DNA of 64,000 nt from Lachnospiraceae bacterium. Its GTDB lineage: Bacteria; Bacillota; Clostridia; Lachnospirales; Lachnospiraceae. The stretch's first letter is position 1; each line of letters begins with the position of its first letter. The position numbers and the translations under genes are program-made. The notes beneath the pieces were generated by a model. The model made no database searches, was not told the origin of the DNA, and saw only the letters and a list, made by a program, of their open reading frames with translations. Shown here piece after piece: positions 1 to 8,523 of this stretch. The DNA is taken from the NCBI GenBank assembly GCA_902363555.1, contig CABJAM010000008.1, positions 1-64,000 on the forward strand, read 5' to 3'.

Positions 1-1
1 G

Positions 2-850
2 TTGACAGAGGAGGAACTCACAGCACTTAACGCGTTCGTGACTCCAAAAATAAAAGCAGGTTTGTCCATACCCATGATATGTAACACTTTTCGTGACCAG
101 ATCCCCATCTCGGATACCACACTTTATTCTTATGTAGAAAGTGGGCTTCTGGAGGCAAAGAATCTGGATCTTCGTCGGAAAGTCAGCCGCCCAAAACGCG
201 AAAAAAGCGGTCCAGTCCTCCGTGTCGACCGGAAATGTCATGTAGGACGTACCTATAATGATTACAAAACTTATATGGAAGGAAATCCGGATCAGACAGT
301 ATCACAAATGGATTCCGTTATCATCCATAAAGGAGGCCAGGTCATACTGACCGTGCTGTTCACGAACTGTGATCTACAGTTAATGTTCCTAAGGGAGCGA
401 AATACAGCGTCATCTGTCAGTGCGGTCTTTGATGACCTGCGCAAACGTCTTGGAGATGAGGATTACAGGCGTATGTTCCAGGTGATCCTGACAGATCGGG
501 GCAGTGAGTTTTCAGATCCGTTAAAAATAGAAGCCATGCAGGAAAACGGTGAGAACCTGTGCCGTGTATTCTATTGTGATCCTCAAAATAGTAATCAAAA
601 GAGTAACTGTGAACGCAACCATGAATTCATCCGCTACATCATACCTAAGAACAAAGGAAAGGATGTATATACAGGAGACGAGATACAGACGATGATGAAC
701 CACATCAATTCGTACCCACGAAAAAAATGGAACGGACAGGCCCCCATAGATCTGTTCCAACAGATCTATGGGGAAGAAGTCACAGCACTCCTTGGCCTAA
801 AAAAGATCCCATCCGAATCCATCCAACTGACACCGGCACTTTTAAAGTAG
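2..850 (+). CDS. IS30-family transposase, 3' part (5' end outside window)
   Basis: The reading frame is open from the window edge, so the N-terminal DNA-binding part lies outside. The visible 282 residues carry the DDE integrase-type catalytic core of IS30-family transposases: first Asp at about residue 104 (MDSVI), second Asp at about 165 (LTDRGSEF) and the Glu at about 204 (NCERNHEFIR). The C-terminal part (RKKWNGQAPIDLF) is typical of IS30, where a conserved asparagine-proline-rich segment follows the active site. The TTG at position 2 is not a credible start. The enzyme would cut and join the ends of its own insertion sequence. The protein appears intact to its stop, so the element may be active, but the other end cannot be checked here. 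Confidence 0.9.
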   Translation: MTEEELTALNAFVTPKIKAGLSIPMICNTFRDQIPISDTTLYSYVESGLLEAKNLDLRRKVSRPKREKSGPVLRVDRKCHVGRTYNDYKTYMEGNPDQTVSQMDSVIIHKGGQVILTVLFTNCDLQLMFLRERNTASSVSAVFDDLRKRLGDEDYRRMFQVILTDRGSEFSDPLKIEAMQENGENLCRVFYCDPQNSNQKSNCERNHEFIRYIIPKNKGKDVYTGDEIQTMMNHINSYPRKKWNGQAPIDLFQQIYGEEVTALLGLKKIPSESIQLTPALLK

Positions 851-1147
851 GCCGGAACACTTAAAGAAGGCAGGACAGAACGAGGCCATATCCCATGGAA
901 AACAGGGTGCATTTATAACTTGTGCAAAAAGCGACAAATGCAGTCTGGATATTGTCATGCCTTTCTTTAAGAATAGTTTACAGATTTTACATAAAAAAAG
1001 CAAGGGATGAAAAGAAAAACACTCATATTTGTTGCATTTACCCCTTGGTGGTTGCATTTACAATTTCGGAAAATCAAAAAGTTGCATTTAGATCTTGTCG
1101 TGTTGCAGTAAGATCTTGAATTAACCTAATATCCGTTATCTTTTCAT
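851..1147. mobile_element. right end region of the IS30-type element
   Basis: No gene is seen between the transposase stop and the next promoter. The 10-mer GTTGCATTTA occurs three times (1031-1040, 1051-1060, 1081-1090), with a diverged GTTGCAGTAA at 1103-1112. Clusters like this lie near the ends of several IS30-type elements and could be transposase binding sites or part of the terminal repeat. The exact right end cannot be fixed without the left end. Confidence 0.45.
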
Positions 1148-1176
1148 TTGTATTTTACTATTGTAAGGTATATTAT
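1148..1176 (+). promoter_or_regulatory. sigma-A-type promoter for the AraC regulator
   Basis: A TTGTAT -35 (1148-1153), a 17-bp spacer and a TATTAT -10 (1171-1176) lie just outside the IS region and upstream of an AAGGAGATCC ribosome binding site. Seen in sequence; not tested. Confidence 0.55.
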
Positions 1177-1212
1177 AGATTTATAAGATGTTTTTGTGAA
1201 AAGGAGATCCTT

Positions 1213-2445
1213 ATGAATCCAGAAAATTATCCCGCGATGTGCGAAGCACTGACCAATGCAACAAGTTTATGCATCCGTCTATATGAAGGCAGAGAACAGC
1301 TTTGCAGCAATTGCATTTTCCCACTGGAGCCCGACCCGGTTATTTTATATATTGATGAACTGATATCCCTTCCCAATACTGCTGGTGTACTGGTCACAGA
1401 TTTATATCAATTTTATGGATATGTTTCATTGAATAATAATCTGCGGCTTATCGCCGGGCCATCATCTATACCAACAAAGGAACCAAAGCAGTTGGACAGC
1501 CTTATGGCTCTTTTAAATGTTCCCCAGGCCTCCCGGCCGGAATATGCCCATAAGCTCTGCTGCGCCCCGGATTTTTCTCTGGAACGGATGATCTGGGCCA
1601 TGCGTTTTCTTACCACGGTTCTGACACAGCAGCCTGTACCGCCGGAGGATTTTTGTGTCAGCACGCCCGTTCGGGATATTCACCACCATATCCATCGTGA
1701 AGAAAGTTTCCAAGGCGTGCCCATGGAAGATACGGCGGCTGCGCTGGAGAATATGCAGGATATCGAACATGAACAAAACATACAGAATGCATTTGAGCTT
1801 GAAAAACTGATGGTTTTTTATGTGACGCATGGAGAAGTGGAGCACCTTGGCCGTCTGCTGACATCGATGCCCAGGGCCAGAGCCGGTGAAATGGCCAGAG
1901 ATTCCCTGCGCCAGTTGAAAAATATGGGCATATGCAGCGCTGCCGTGGCTTCCCGTGCCGCCATTGAAGGCGGACTGAGCAACCAGACAGCCTTTGGTCT
2001 GTCCGATATTTACATACAGAAAATCGAACTGCTCAACTCGCCAACAGCAATCCATATGCTGATCAACGAATTGTTTATGGATTTTGCCCGCAGGGTACAG
2101 CAGACAAAATATGGGATCAAAAACGCTTCTCCGCTGTTTTTAAAGTGCGCCCAGTACGTGTCCGCCCATCTGTTCCAACACATACGCATTGATGACATGG
2201 CCACGGAGCTGAATTATTCCAGACCCTATCTGTGCGGACAGTTCAGCCGCCAGACCGGTATAACCCTGACAAATTACATCCTCACAGAAAAGGTCAATGA
2301 AGGAAAATATCTTCTTCAGTTCTCAGAGCTGTCTCTTTCTGAAATCGCCCTGCGTCTGTCATTTTCCTCGCAGAGCCATTTTCAGAGTGTATTCAAAAAA
2401 ATAACCGGCATAACTCCGATGGAGTACCGCCGGTCGGTAAAATAA
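1213..2445 (+). CDS. AraC-family transcriptional regulator
   Basis: This 410-residue protein ends in a typical AraC/XylS DNA-binding domain (about residues 305-408) with two helix-turn-helix units; the second contains SLSEIALRLSFSSQSHFQSV followed by the family signature ending GITPMEYRR. The N-terminal 300 residues are a large sensor region with Cys residues (EQLCSNCIF) whose ligand I cannot name. Similar long N-terminal regions occur in two-domain AraC regulators of Clostridia. The start has a clear AAGGAG site 8 bp upstream. It is transcribed away from the IS30 element and convergent with the next gene, so its target is not obvious from context. Confidence 0.85.
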   Translation: MNPENYPAMCEALTNATSLCIRLYEGREQLCSNCIFPLEPDPVILYIDELISLPNTAGVLVTDLYQFYGYVSLNNNLRLIAGPSSIPTKEPKQLDSLMALLNVPQASRPEYAHKLCCAPDFSLERMIWAMRFLTTVLTQQPVPPEDFCVSTPVRDIHHHIHREESFQGVPMEDTAAALENMQDIEHEQNIQNAFELEKLMVFYVTHGEVEHLGRLLTSMPRARAGEMARDSLRQLKNMGICSAAVASRAAIEGGLSNQTAFGLSDIYIQKIELLNSPTAIHMLINELFMDFARRVQQTKYGIKNASPLFLKCAQYVSAHLFQHIRIDDMATELNYSRPYLCGQFSRQTGITLTNYILTEKVNEGKYLLQFSELSLSEIALRLSFSSQSHFQSVFKKITGITPMEYRRSVK

Positions 2446-2496
2446 ATTTAAGCTATAACTTCAAATGGCATTTGGCAGACTGCACTCACAGCTTCT

Positions 2497-3192
2497 TCAG
2501 AATTGACCCGATCGTGAACTATTTGACCGCCCAAGTTCCAAATAAGATTCATCCCCAATAGTTTTCATCTGGTATGTATGTCCGTCATAAATAATTTTCG
2601 TCACACTGCAATTTTCAATAGGCCCCTGCACCTCGCCGCCCAGCCATTCGATCAGGCAATTTAAGGACATACCGCTGGTTACGACCATGGCATTTTCATC
2701 CCCGCAGCGCTCTAATTCCTGTGCCACCGTATCCAGCGCCGACTTCATACGCCTGCAGGCCGTCTCATAGTCCTCCGCCATGTGGAGCAGCGTATCACTT
2801 TCAGCGATGGCATCCACTACCGGCTTTAAACCTACCTTTTGCCAAAGCTCCTCCATATTTTTACAACCGTACTTCCGGGCAGGGTATACGTACATCTCCT
2901 CATCCTGCGCAGCCTCGTAACAGCCAAAGCCGACTTCACGGAAGTCTTCGATTTCAACAACCGGTAACGCTTCCTGGCCCATATGATCAAGGATCAATCT
3001 GGCCGTCTTTCTCTGACGGCTCAGATCACCGCTGTATGCTCTGTCAAATACAATACCGGACCGGGCCAGGCCTCGGCCCACATCCTCTGCGCCTAAAATA
3101 CCTTCCGGTGTCAGAGGAGAATCGGACCAGCCCTGGGATCTTCCCATTGTATTAAAAATTGTTTTTCCGTGTCTTATGACATATATGTTCAT
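2497..3192 (-). CDS. histidine phosphatase superfamily protein with altered active site
   Basis: The N-terminus MNIYVIRHGKT carries the RHG motif of the phosphoglycerate mutase/acid phosphatase superfamily; His8 is the nucleophile that becomes phosphorylated. The region DFREVGFGCYEA corresponds to the family's acid-base loop. The second catalytic histidine is normally in an SHG motif near the C-terminus. Here the equivalent place reads VVTSGMSLNCL, with Ser where His is expected, so catalysis may be reduced or changed. Length (231 aa) is normal. The upstream ribosome binding site is weak. Substrate unknown. Confidence 0.8.
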   Translation of the reverse strand: MNIYVIRHGKTIFNTMGRSQGWSDSPLTPEGILGAEDVGRGLARSGIVFDRAYSGDLSRQRKTARLILDHMGQEALPVVEIEDFREVGFGCYEAAQDEEMYVYPARKYGCKNMEELWQKVGLKPVVDAIAESDTLLHMAEDYETACRRMKSALDTVAQELERCGDENAMVVTSGMSLNCLIEWLGGEVQGPIENCSVTKIIYDGHTYQMKTIGDESYLELGRSNSSRSGQF

Positions 3193-3271
3193 TTTAAATC
3201 GCCGTTACTTTCTTATTATTGAAATTGTTGAATCATCACATCCGTTCAGACGCACCGGGCTGTTGCTCGAT

Positions 3272-3652
3272 CTACTCATGCAGCTCCAAAGGCAATCCAT
3301 CCGGATCGTGAAAAAATGTCATCCGCTTATCTGTAAATGTATCTCTGCGAATGTCCTCCACTTCAATCCCCAAGGACTGCAGCTCCTTCACCGTTTCATC
3401 CATATTTTCAACTTTAAAAGCCAGATGGCGCAGGCCGCAGGCTTCCGGATACGATGGCCGCGGCGGGTTGCCATTGCCGGAAAAGATTTCCAGCTCGCTG
3501 TTTCCCAGTTTTAAATCCAGCTTGTAATCGTTTCTGTCCGGTCGATAATTTTCCCGGATGACTTCAAAGCCCAGCTTATTCACGTAAAAATCCCTGGACT
3601 TTTCATAATCGCTGACAATAATAGCGATATGGTGAATTGTATTTAATTTCAT
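3272..3652 (-). CDS. VOC-superfamily (glyoxalase-like) protein
   Basis: A 126-residue single-domain protein of the vicinal oxygen chelate superfamily, in the lactoylglutathione lyase-like/YaeR group. It shows the paired beta-alpha-beta-beta-beta modules: HHIAIIVSDYEKSRDFY at the N-terminus and GLRHLAFKVENMDETV in the middle, ending in DPDGLPLELHE. The His residues near 7-8 and 74 and the Glu near the C-terminus are candidate metal ligands. An AAAGGA site precedes the ATG. Such proteins act on small carbonyl compounds or bind antibiotics; which applies here cannot be decided. Confidence 0.85.
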   Translation of the reverse strand: MKLNTIHHIAIIVSDYEKSRDFYVNKLGFEVIRENYRPDRNDYKLDLKLGNSELEIFSGNGNPPRPSYPEACGLRHLAFKVENMDETVKELQSLGIEVEDIRRDTFTDKRMTFFHDPDGLPLELHE

Positions 3653-3712
3653 AATAAATATCCTTTCTCTGCCTTCTCATGTGGCATTAAAAAAAGCCTG
3701 ACAAACGTTCAA

Positions 3713-4762
3713 TTACAGAAAATTAACTGCTGCGATAGCCATCGCTGATAAAGCAAACATGGCCCAAAATATTCCCTTATTCCACACATACACCCGATGG
3801 CTGCCGTAAGATTCAAAAGGAAAAATCGGCACCATCCGATAAAACAAAAACATCCACCCAATTTCTCCGGTATATTTTAAAAATATAAAATTACTATTGC
3901 CAGCCACAGAAACAGCCGTAATGATCCATACAAAAAGCCAGCCCAACAGTGCATTGATCCCCATATCCCGTTTAAACTTTGGTGTATTTTCATAATTATC
4001 CGGATACCAATTGCCGACCATAGGGTATACGGCCGCCAGATTGATCAGCAGACAAACGACAAACCCACCGTTTGCCAATCGGAAATACCACTTTCTTCTA
4101 CTCATAAGTGTGCCTGTAAAACCAACTAAAATTCCGCCCGCAAGGAAGAAAATATATGCCGCCAAAAACAACGGGATATCAAGATTTTTCCCGGCAATCA
4201 TCACCACAAAAAGTATTAGATTGATCAACATGTAGCTGCATATCTGTTTCGTATTGCCAGTCTTACCCGAAGGACACTCCTGAGATTTAAGCGCCACATA
4301 GTATTCCATGCCAATACTGATAAATAATGGCGTACCAAAATAATGCCGGATGGCACCATCAATTCCAAACTGCCGAACCAGCCACGGCAGACTAACTCTT
4401 GTAAAACCGTTTTTTAATAGCAGCCCCCAGGAGCCTGTATTGTCATCCTTTACGATGGCCGACAGCGCGTCACACCCCTGTGCCCATAAATGCTCGATGA
4501 CTGCGTTATATAACTGATGGCCAATGCCCTGATTCTGAAAATCCGGGTCGATAAAAGCATAATCGATATAGCCGACCTTTTTACCGGCAGCATTAAAAAT
4601 GTTATACAGTGCCGCACCGGCGATTCGATCTCCCACAACAGCCACCAGAGCCGTTTTCGGTTTTGGCACCCAGAGGCTTTCAAAGGCTGTAAACGCCCTT
4701 TTGCCTATTTTCTGAACAGTGGCGGCTTCTCCGGGTTCCATAAGGCGTATGTTAATATTCAT
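3713..4762 (-). CDS. GNAT acetyltransferase fused to a C-terminal membrane domain
   Basis: I choose the ATG at 4762: it has a GGAGAGGAG site upstream and overlaps the preceding gene's stop as ATGA, whereas the longer frame only reads through the neighbour. The 349-residue product has an N-terminal GNAT fold (about residues 1-155) with the acetyl-CoA loop near DPDFQNQGIGHQLYNAVIEH and the NGF motif. From about residue 185 there are five hydrophobic segments (for example LINLILFVVMIA and AMFALSAMAIAAVNFL). A soluble GNAT joined to an integral membrane part is uncommon. It suggests that a membrane-located amine or sugar is acetylated. Probably co-transcribed with the AlkD-like gene. Confidence 0.75.
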   Translation of the reverse strand: MNINIRLMEPGEAATVQKIGKRAFTAFESLWVPKPKTALVAVVGDRIAGAALYNIFNAAGKKVGYIDYAFIDPDFQNQGIGHQLYNAVIEHLWAQGCDALSAIVKDDNTGSWGLLLKNGFTRVSLPWLVRQFGIDGAIRHYFGTPLFISIGMEYYVALKSQECPSGKTGNTKQICSYMLINLILFVVMIAGKNLDIPLFLAAYIFFLAGGILVGFTGTLMSRRKWYFRLANGGFVVCLLINLAAVYPMVGNWYPDNYENTPKFKRDMGINALLGWLFVWIITAVSVAGNSNFIFLKYTGEIGWMFLFYRMVPIFPFESYGSHRVYVWNKGIFWAMFALSAMAIAAVNFL

Positions 4763-5484
4763 AGATCTGCGAACGACTCCTCTCCCATCTTTGAATCCGA
4801 GGTGATCAGCCGCCCCCGGCCCTCCACCTTTACCAGCTTCTCCAATTCCTTTAACGCATCCTTTGCGATCCATACCTGGGTTTTGCTGCCATTTTCCAAC
4901 AGCTCATAAGCCAGGGCAACAGACTTTTCCCGATGTTCAAAATCAATCTTGCCCAGCTCGCGCAGCGCCCAGGATACGGCTTTTTTCACATGCTCCCGTG
5001 CATCATCGGAATACATGCGAATCCAATTTAGATAATTATCCACACGGTCCATAGAAAGCATCTTTTCGTGAATGGCTGCCGAAGCCATCAATGTAAAGGC
5101 TGCACGTTTAACATAGGTTTTATCAGACGCACACCAGCCCTCGATCAGACCTTCATAACCTTTCATTTTAATCAGCAGATTTTTGCACAAATGGTCACAC
5201 AGATCCCAGGATACCACATCCTCCATCAGCCTTGTAGCCGAATCTAAGTCCAGAGTTTTTTTGTCAAATACCAGGACAGCCAGCAGGCGCGCTTCGTGAT
5301 AGCCCGTGTTCCATAATTCCATGGCCAGTACATTGGACTTTTTTAATTCCTTTGCCAGCTTTCTCACATCACCGGTGGATACGCCGATGCTGCAATCTGC
5401 TGGTATCCCCAGCTTCACTACATTTGCCCTGTACTTTTCAGAGCTTTGTTCCTTTAATGCTGCTATGATTTCATCACAATTCAT
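4759..5484 (-). CDS. DNA alkylation repair protein (AlkD-like)
   Basis: A 241-residue all-helical HEAT-like repeat protein of the AlkC/AlkD family, DNA glycosylases that excise positively charged alkylated bases such as N7- and N3-alkylpurines without base flipping. The family core is visible in VVSWDLCDHLCKNLL (about residues 91-105), with the Trp and Asp that line the DNA-binding cleft, and in RRAAFTLMA-like and VKKAVSWALRELGK segments. It overlaps the downstream GNAT-membrane gene by four bases, suggesting translational coupling. Confidence 0.88.
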   Translation of the reverse strand: MNCDEIIAALKEQSSEKYRANVVKLGIPADCSIGVSTGDVRKLAKELKKSNVLAMELWNTGYHEARLLAVLVFDKKTLDLDSATRLMEDVVSWDLCDHLCKNLLIKMKGYEGLIEGWCASDKTYVKRAAFTLMASAAIHEKMLSMDRVDNYLNWIRMYSDDAREHVKKAVSWALRELGKIDFEHREKSVALAYELLENGSKTQVWIAKDALKELEKLVKVEGRGRLITSDSKMGEESFADL

Positions 5485-5508
5485 TTTTCCCGCTCCTCTA
5501 ATCCAAGC

Positions 5509-6615
5509 TCACTCACTTTTCTGCTCATTTAACTCAGCTTCAATTTCTTCAATCGTTGGCAATGTACCTTTAAAATCCTCTGGAATCAAATTAGAAAGCT
5601 CATATTCGGATACCCCCAACGGCTGACTACTCGATTCTATTGCATATTTTGCCTGAACATTATCTTTATATTTGCAGACCAATAATCCCAAAGTTGGAGC
5701 ATCCATATCTGATTTTAAAATATGATTGACTGCAACCACATAAGTTCCAAGCTGTCCAGTAAAAGATGGTTCAAACGCAGTAACTTTTACCTCAACCACT
5801 ACAAAACAGTGTAATTTGATATTATAAAACAGCATATCAATAAAATTTTCTGTATTGCCAATTTCAATACGATATTCTCTGCCAACAAACGCAAAGCCAC
5901 TGCCAAGTTCTAATAAAAATGCTGTAATATTATCCATCAAAGCATCTTTTAATTCTTTTTCATTATAATTCTGAGTAAGTGTTATAAAATCAAAATTGTA
6001 GGGATCTTTCGTAATTTCCTGGGCCAAATCACTTCGTGCAGGTGGAAGTGTAAGTTCAAAATTTGTAACTGCTTTACCTTGCCTGTCAAAAAGCTTCGTG
6101 TCAAGAAAATTTAGCAGCACAGCTCTTGACCAATTATTTTCCAATGTTTTTTGTACAAAAAACAAAGCTCTTTCCAGGTCATCCTTACATTTATCCATAA
6201 TAATTTTATGATGTCCCCAAGGAATCATAAAAATTATATTTTTATGATTTAGCGCACCAACTTGGGGCGTAAATTCATTTTCAAATATTTGCGCATCAAG
6301 TTGGTGCGTAATCTCTACATTTGAATATAACCTGTAAAACTGATTCATATACTGCAAGTTTCTTGGTGAAAACGACTTGATTTCCGGCAGTTCCTTTACT
6401 AAATCTTTGCTTATTTTTTGATAGACATGGCTCCCCCAGGATACCTTCTTTTTCATCTGCTCAATATCTCGACCAAGAAGCCAATAAAAACGAAGCATCT
6501 CGTCATTTACTTTGACGGACGCTTTTATCTGGCTGGCTTTAAAGCGGCTGCTTACTTCAGATATCCATTTTTTATAATTAGAATCAAAATCTTCTCCTGT
6601 ACGTATACTTGTCAT
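5509..6615 (-). CDS. YhcG/DUF1016-type PDDEXK nuclease
   Basis: Two parts are visible. The N-terminal DUF1016 winged-helix region (about residues 1-150) has WLLGRDIEQMKKKVSWGSHVYQ- and FSPRNLQYMNQFYRLY-like segments. The C-terminal PD-(D/E)XK nuclease domain (about 190-340) has FIDMLFYNIKLHCFVVVEVK containing the D...ExK catalytic core. The start at 6615 is preferred because AGGTG lies 8 bp before it; upstream in-frame ATGs are less well placed. YhcG proteins are typically found in restriction and defence neighbourhoods and are often horizontally transferred. No methylase or partner is seen beside it, so it stands alone. Confidence 0.88.
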   Translation of the reverse strand: MTSIRTGEDFDSNYKKWISEVSSRFKASQIKASVKVNDEMLRFYWLLGRDIEQMKKKVSWGSHVYQKISKDLVKELPEIKSFSPRNLQYMNQFYRLYSNVEITHQLDAQIFENEFTPQVGALNHKNIIFMIPWGHHKIIMDKCKDDLERALFFVQKTLENNWSRAVLLNFLDTKLFDRQGKAVTNFELTLPPARSDLAQEITKDPYNFDFITLTQNYNEKELKDALMDNITAFLLELGSGFAFVGREYRIEIGNTENFIDMLFYNIKLHCFVVVEVKVTAFEPSFTGQLGTYVVAVNHILKSDMDAPTLGLLVCKYKDNVQAKYAIESSSQPLGVSEYELSNLIPEDFKGTLPTIEEIEAELNEQKSE

Positions 6616-6717
6616 CGACATCACACCTGCTTTCTCATAAATCATTTCCAAATATCATTTTCCGTTAAACAGGAAAATTGTTAAAGAAAGCTTAGCTGGA
6701 CGCTCTGGCTGCTGGCA

Positions 6718-7713
6718 TCAAATTCCCAGCCGTTGGTCCACCTTCCAACTCCGCCGCGATGGATTACCCTCCACGCGCCATATAGTCTTTCCATTCAGAT
6801 CAAAAATTGACGACCATACGGTATCCATTCCACTTTTCCGGTCGTACTGACACATAAAGCCCATTTCCCCGGCCATAAGCCTTTTAAGAAAATCTACCGA
6901 AGCGCCGTCACCGCTGCGGCAGGCCCGGCACATGACCTCGTAGCGCTCATGGGAATGAACATCATCTTCCCCGTCATATTGATACGCCTGCATTTCTTCC
7001 GAAATAAAGTGATTGGCCGTACATACAAAATTTTCGCCGGGCTGCGGCCGACGGACAACAAACCTTTCACAGTTACATTCCACCACGGCGATTTCCCCGC
7101 CGGGGTCCGCCAATGTAATCGTCTGCGGCGTGCCTATGGGCAGCATCTGTATGGCCGCCAACGCTTCCTGTACGGTCCGGCATTTTTCCAAAATATATCT
7201 GACAAGCATACCGGCATTAAAGCCCGGCCGTATTTTTACCGGGTAAACAAAAGTCAGGCCGCATGCCAGGCCATAGGCATTGACGCCATCCTCAATCTCT
7301 GTCCAGGCCGTCGTATTTCCCACAAAAGCAATGGAATGATCCAGCCGGTATAATGGGCTGTCGCACAGCTTTTCAATACTCACTAGAAAATCGCTGTTGC
7401 GGGCAAGGAAGGTATGTCCATTTTGGGAAATAGCCACACTGGAGCATTTGTTATCAAACACAAAGCCATACATCGTCATCAAAAATCCGGATAACTCTGT
7501 AAAATCAATACCCAGCCCATCAGCCATTCCATGGATTTCCTCCAAAATTTCCGGATAATACTGCTGGTAAATGGGCAGACATTCCGCAGCATACCGCCTC
7601 CGCTCATCATGGAGCATTATCCCTTCCATAGGATTATTCCCATTTTTACGCAAAATACGGCCATACCGTAAACCGGCGTCATAATGACACCCTTTCCATC
7701 TCGAATGATACAT
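6718..7713 (-). CDS. C45-family autoproteolytic acyltransferase/amidohydrolase
   Basis: The protein (331 aa) fits the penicillin acyltransferase-like C45 group of Ntn hydrolases. In these, self-cleavage exposes an N-terminal cysteine nucleophile, here most likely Cys90 in FDNKCSSVA. It is followed by the conserved strand NGHTFLARNSDF, where the Arg-Asn-Ser/Tyr-Asp motif binds the substrate. The propeptide would be residues 1-89. Family members hydrolyse or transfer acyl groups on small amides (bile salts, acyl-homoserine lactones, penicillins); this one cannot be assigned. A GGAGAG site precedes the ATG. It is a single gene. Confidence 0.82.
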   Translation of the reverse strand: MYHSRWKGCHYDAGLRYGRILRKNGNNPMEGIMLHDERRRYAAECLPIYQQYYPEILEEIHGMADGLGIDFTELSGFLMTMYGFVFDNKCSSVAISQNGHTFLARNSDFLVSIEKLCDSPLYRLDHSIAFVGNTTAWTEIEDGVNAYGLACGLTFVYPVKIRPGFNAGMLVRYILEKCRTVQEALAAIQMLPIGTPQTITLADPGGEIAVVECNCERFVVRRPQPGENFVCTANHFISEEMQAYQYDGEDDVHSHERYEVMCRACRSGDGASVDFLKRLMAGEMGFMCQYDRKSGMDTVWSSIFDLNGKTIWRVEGNPSRRSWKVDQRLGI

Positions 7714-7947
7714 AATTCAACTCTCCTGCTATGAAATTAAAGAGTTGGCGCCTGCTCTTGCTATATATACTAACTGAATAAAAATTTAAAAGCAACAGCT
7801 ATATTTTAATTAGTAAAACTTTTTTCTGTATTCCACCATTAATCAATACTGCATGCTGTTCACGGTTCTCCATGCCACCCGATCGCAGTTCTACATGTTA
7901 ACCGTTCGCAGTTTTGCCTGATTGCTCAAAAGATTACTGCAATAAAA

Positions 7948-7991
7948 GTCCGGGATAAAAACAATAAAAGGAAATCATTTTTATCCCGGAC
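7948..7991 (-). terminator. rho-independent terminator
   Basis: The 14-bp perfect stem GTCCGGGATAAAAA (7948-7961) pairs with 7978-7991. It lies just after the DUF6506 stop and would end that transcript. The A/T base of the stem supplies the U-rich tail. Confidence 0.75.
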
Positions 7992-8009
7992 ATTCATACG
8001 ATTATTAAA

Positions 8010-8309
8010 TCAGCCCCCAAAAAACTGAGCAAATAGCTCATCCTGTTCCGGCTTATGAACCACATAGCCAATAGGCAGCTTATTGCCAGTGAACTCGATC
8101 AGTTTCTGAGCACCCTCCTCCCCAAAGGCACCACAAAGCTCCAGAGCACCGACACCTTCATCCAGCAGCTCCTGGACCTTCTCGAAAGCCTCGTCCATAT
8201 TCCGTACAGTGACGATCATCGTCATCAAATTCCCGGTTGTAAAGTATGCCGTATTCTCCTGTGGATTATAATTTTCACCCATGATCATAAATGCGTATTT
8301 CTTCTTCAC
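8010..8309 (-). CDS. DUF6506-like small protein
   Basis: A roughly 99-residue protein beginning VKKKYAFMIMGENYNPQ (GTG start at 8309). The open frame runs further upstream, but homologous proteins of this family, as I recall them, start with the KKKYAFMIMG segment. An AAGAAGG-like site lies before the GTG. It is a small alpha-beta domain with the segment VRNMDEAFEKVQELLDEGVGALELCGAFGEEG. Function is not known to me. The family is widespread in Clostridia and gives no pathway clue. It is followed by a strong terminator. Confidence 0.65.
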   Translation of the reverse strand: MKKKYAFMIMGENYNPQENTAYFTTGNLMTMIVTVRNMDEAFEKVQELLDEGVGALELCGAFGEEGAQKLIEFTGNKLPIGYVVHKPEQDELFAQFFGG

Positions 8310-8523
8310 AGCGTTTGCCTTCTTTCTCAGCACGATTTGTACATCAGTACTCAGTGCGTGCTTATGTGCAGTATTAACCTTAACATGCACCACAGAGCTC
8401 TATTCGCTCGTCGGGTGCCTTTGCATTGCAGGGATTTCCGTAAATCCTAACATATTCTAATTGTATACCCAATCACGGTTTTATTCAAGATGTGGTAGTA
8501 CCTATGTTTAAAGACTACATTAT

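Noticed and set aside
4763..4873. Longer N-terminus for the GNAT-membrane protein
   Set aside because: The extra 37 codons are the antisense-free overlap with the AlkD gene, and the Shine-Dalgarno site supports 4762.
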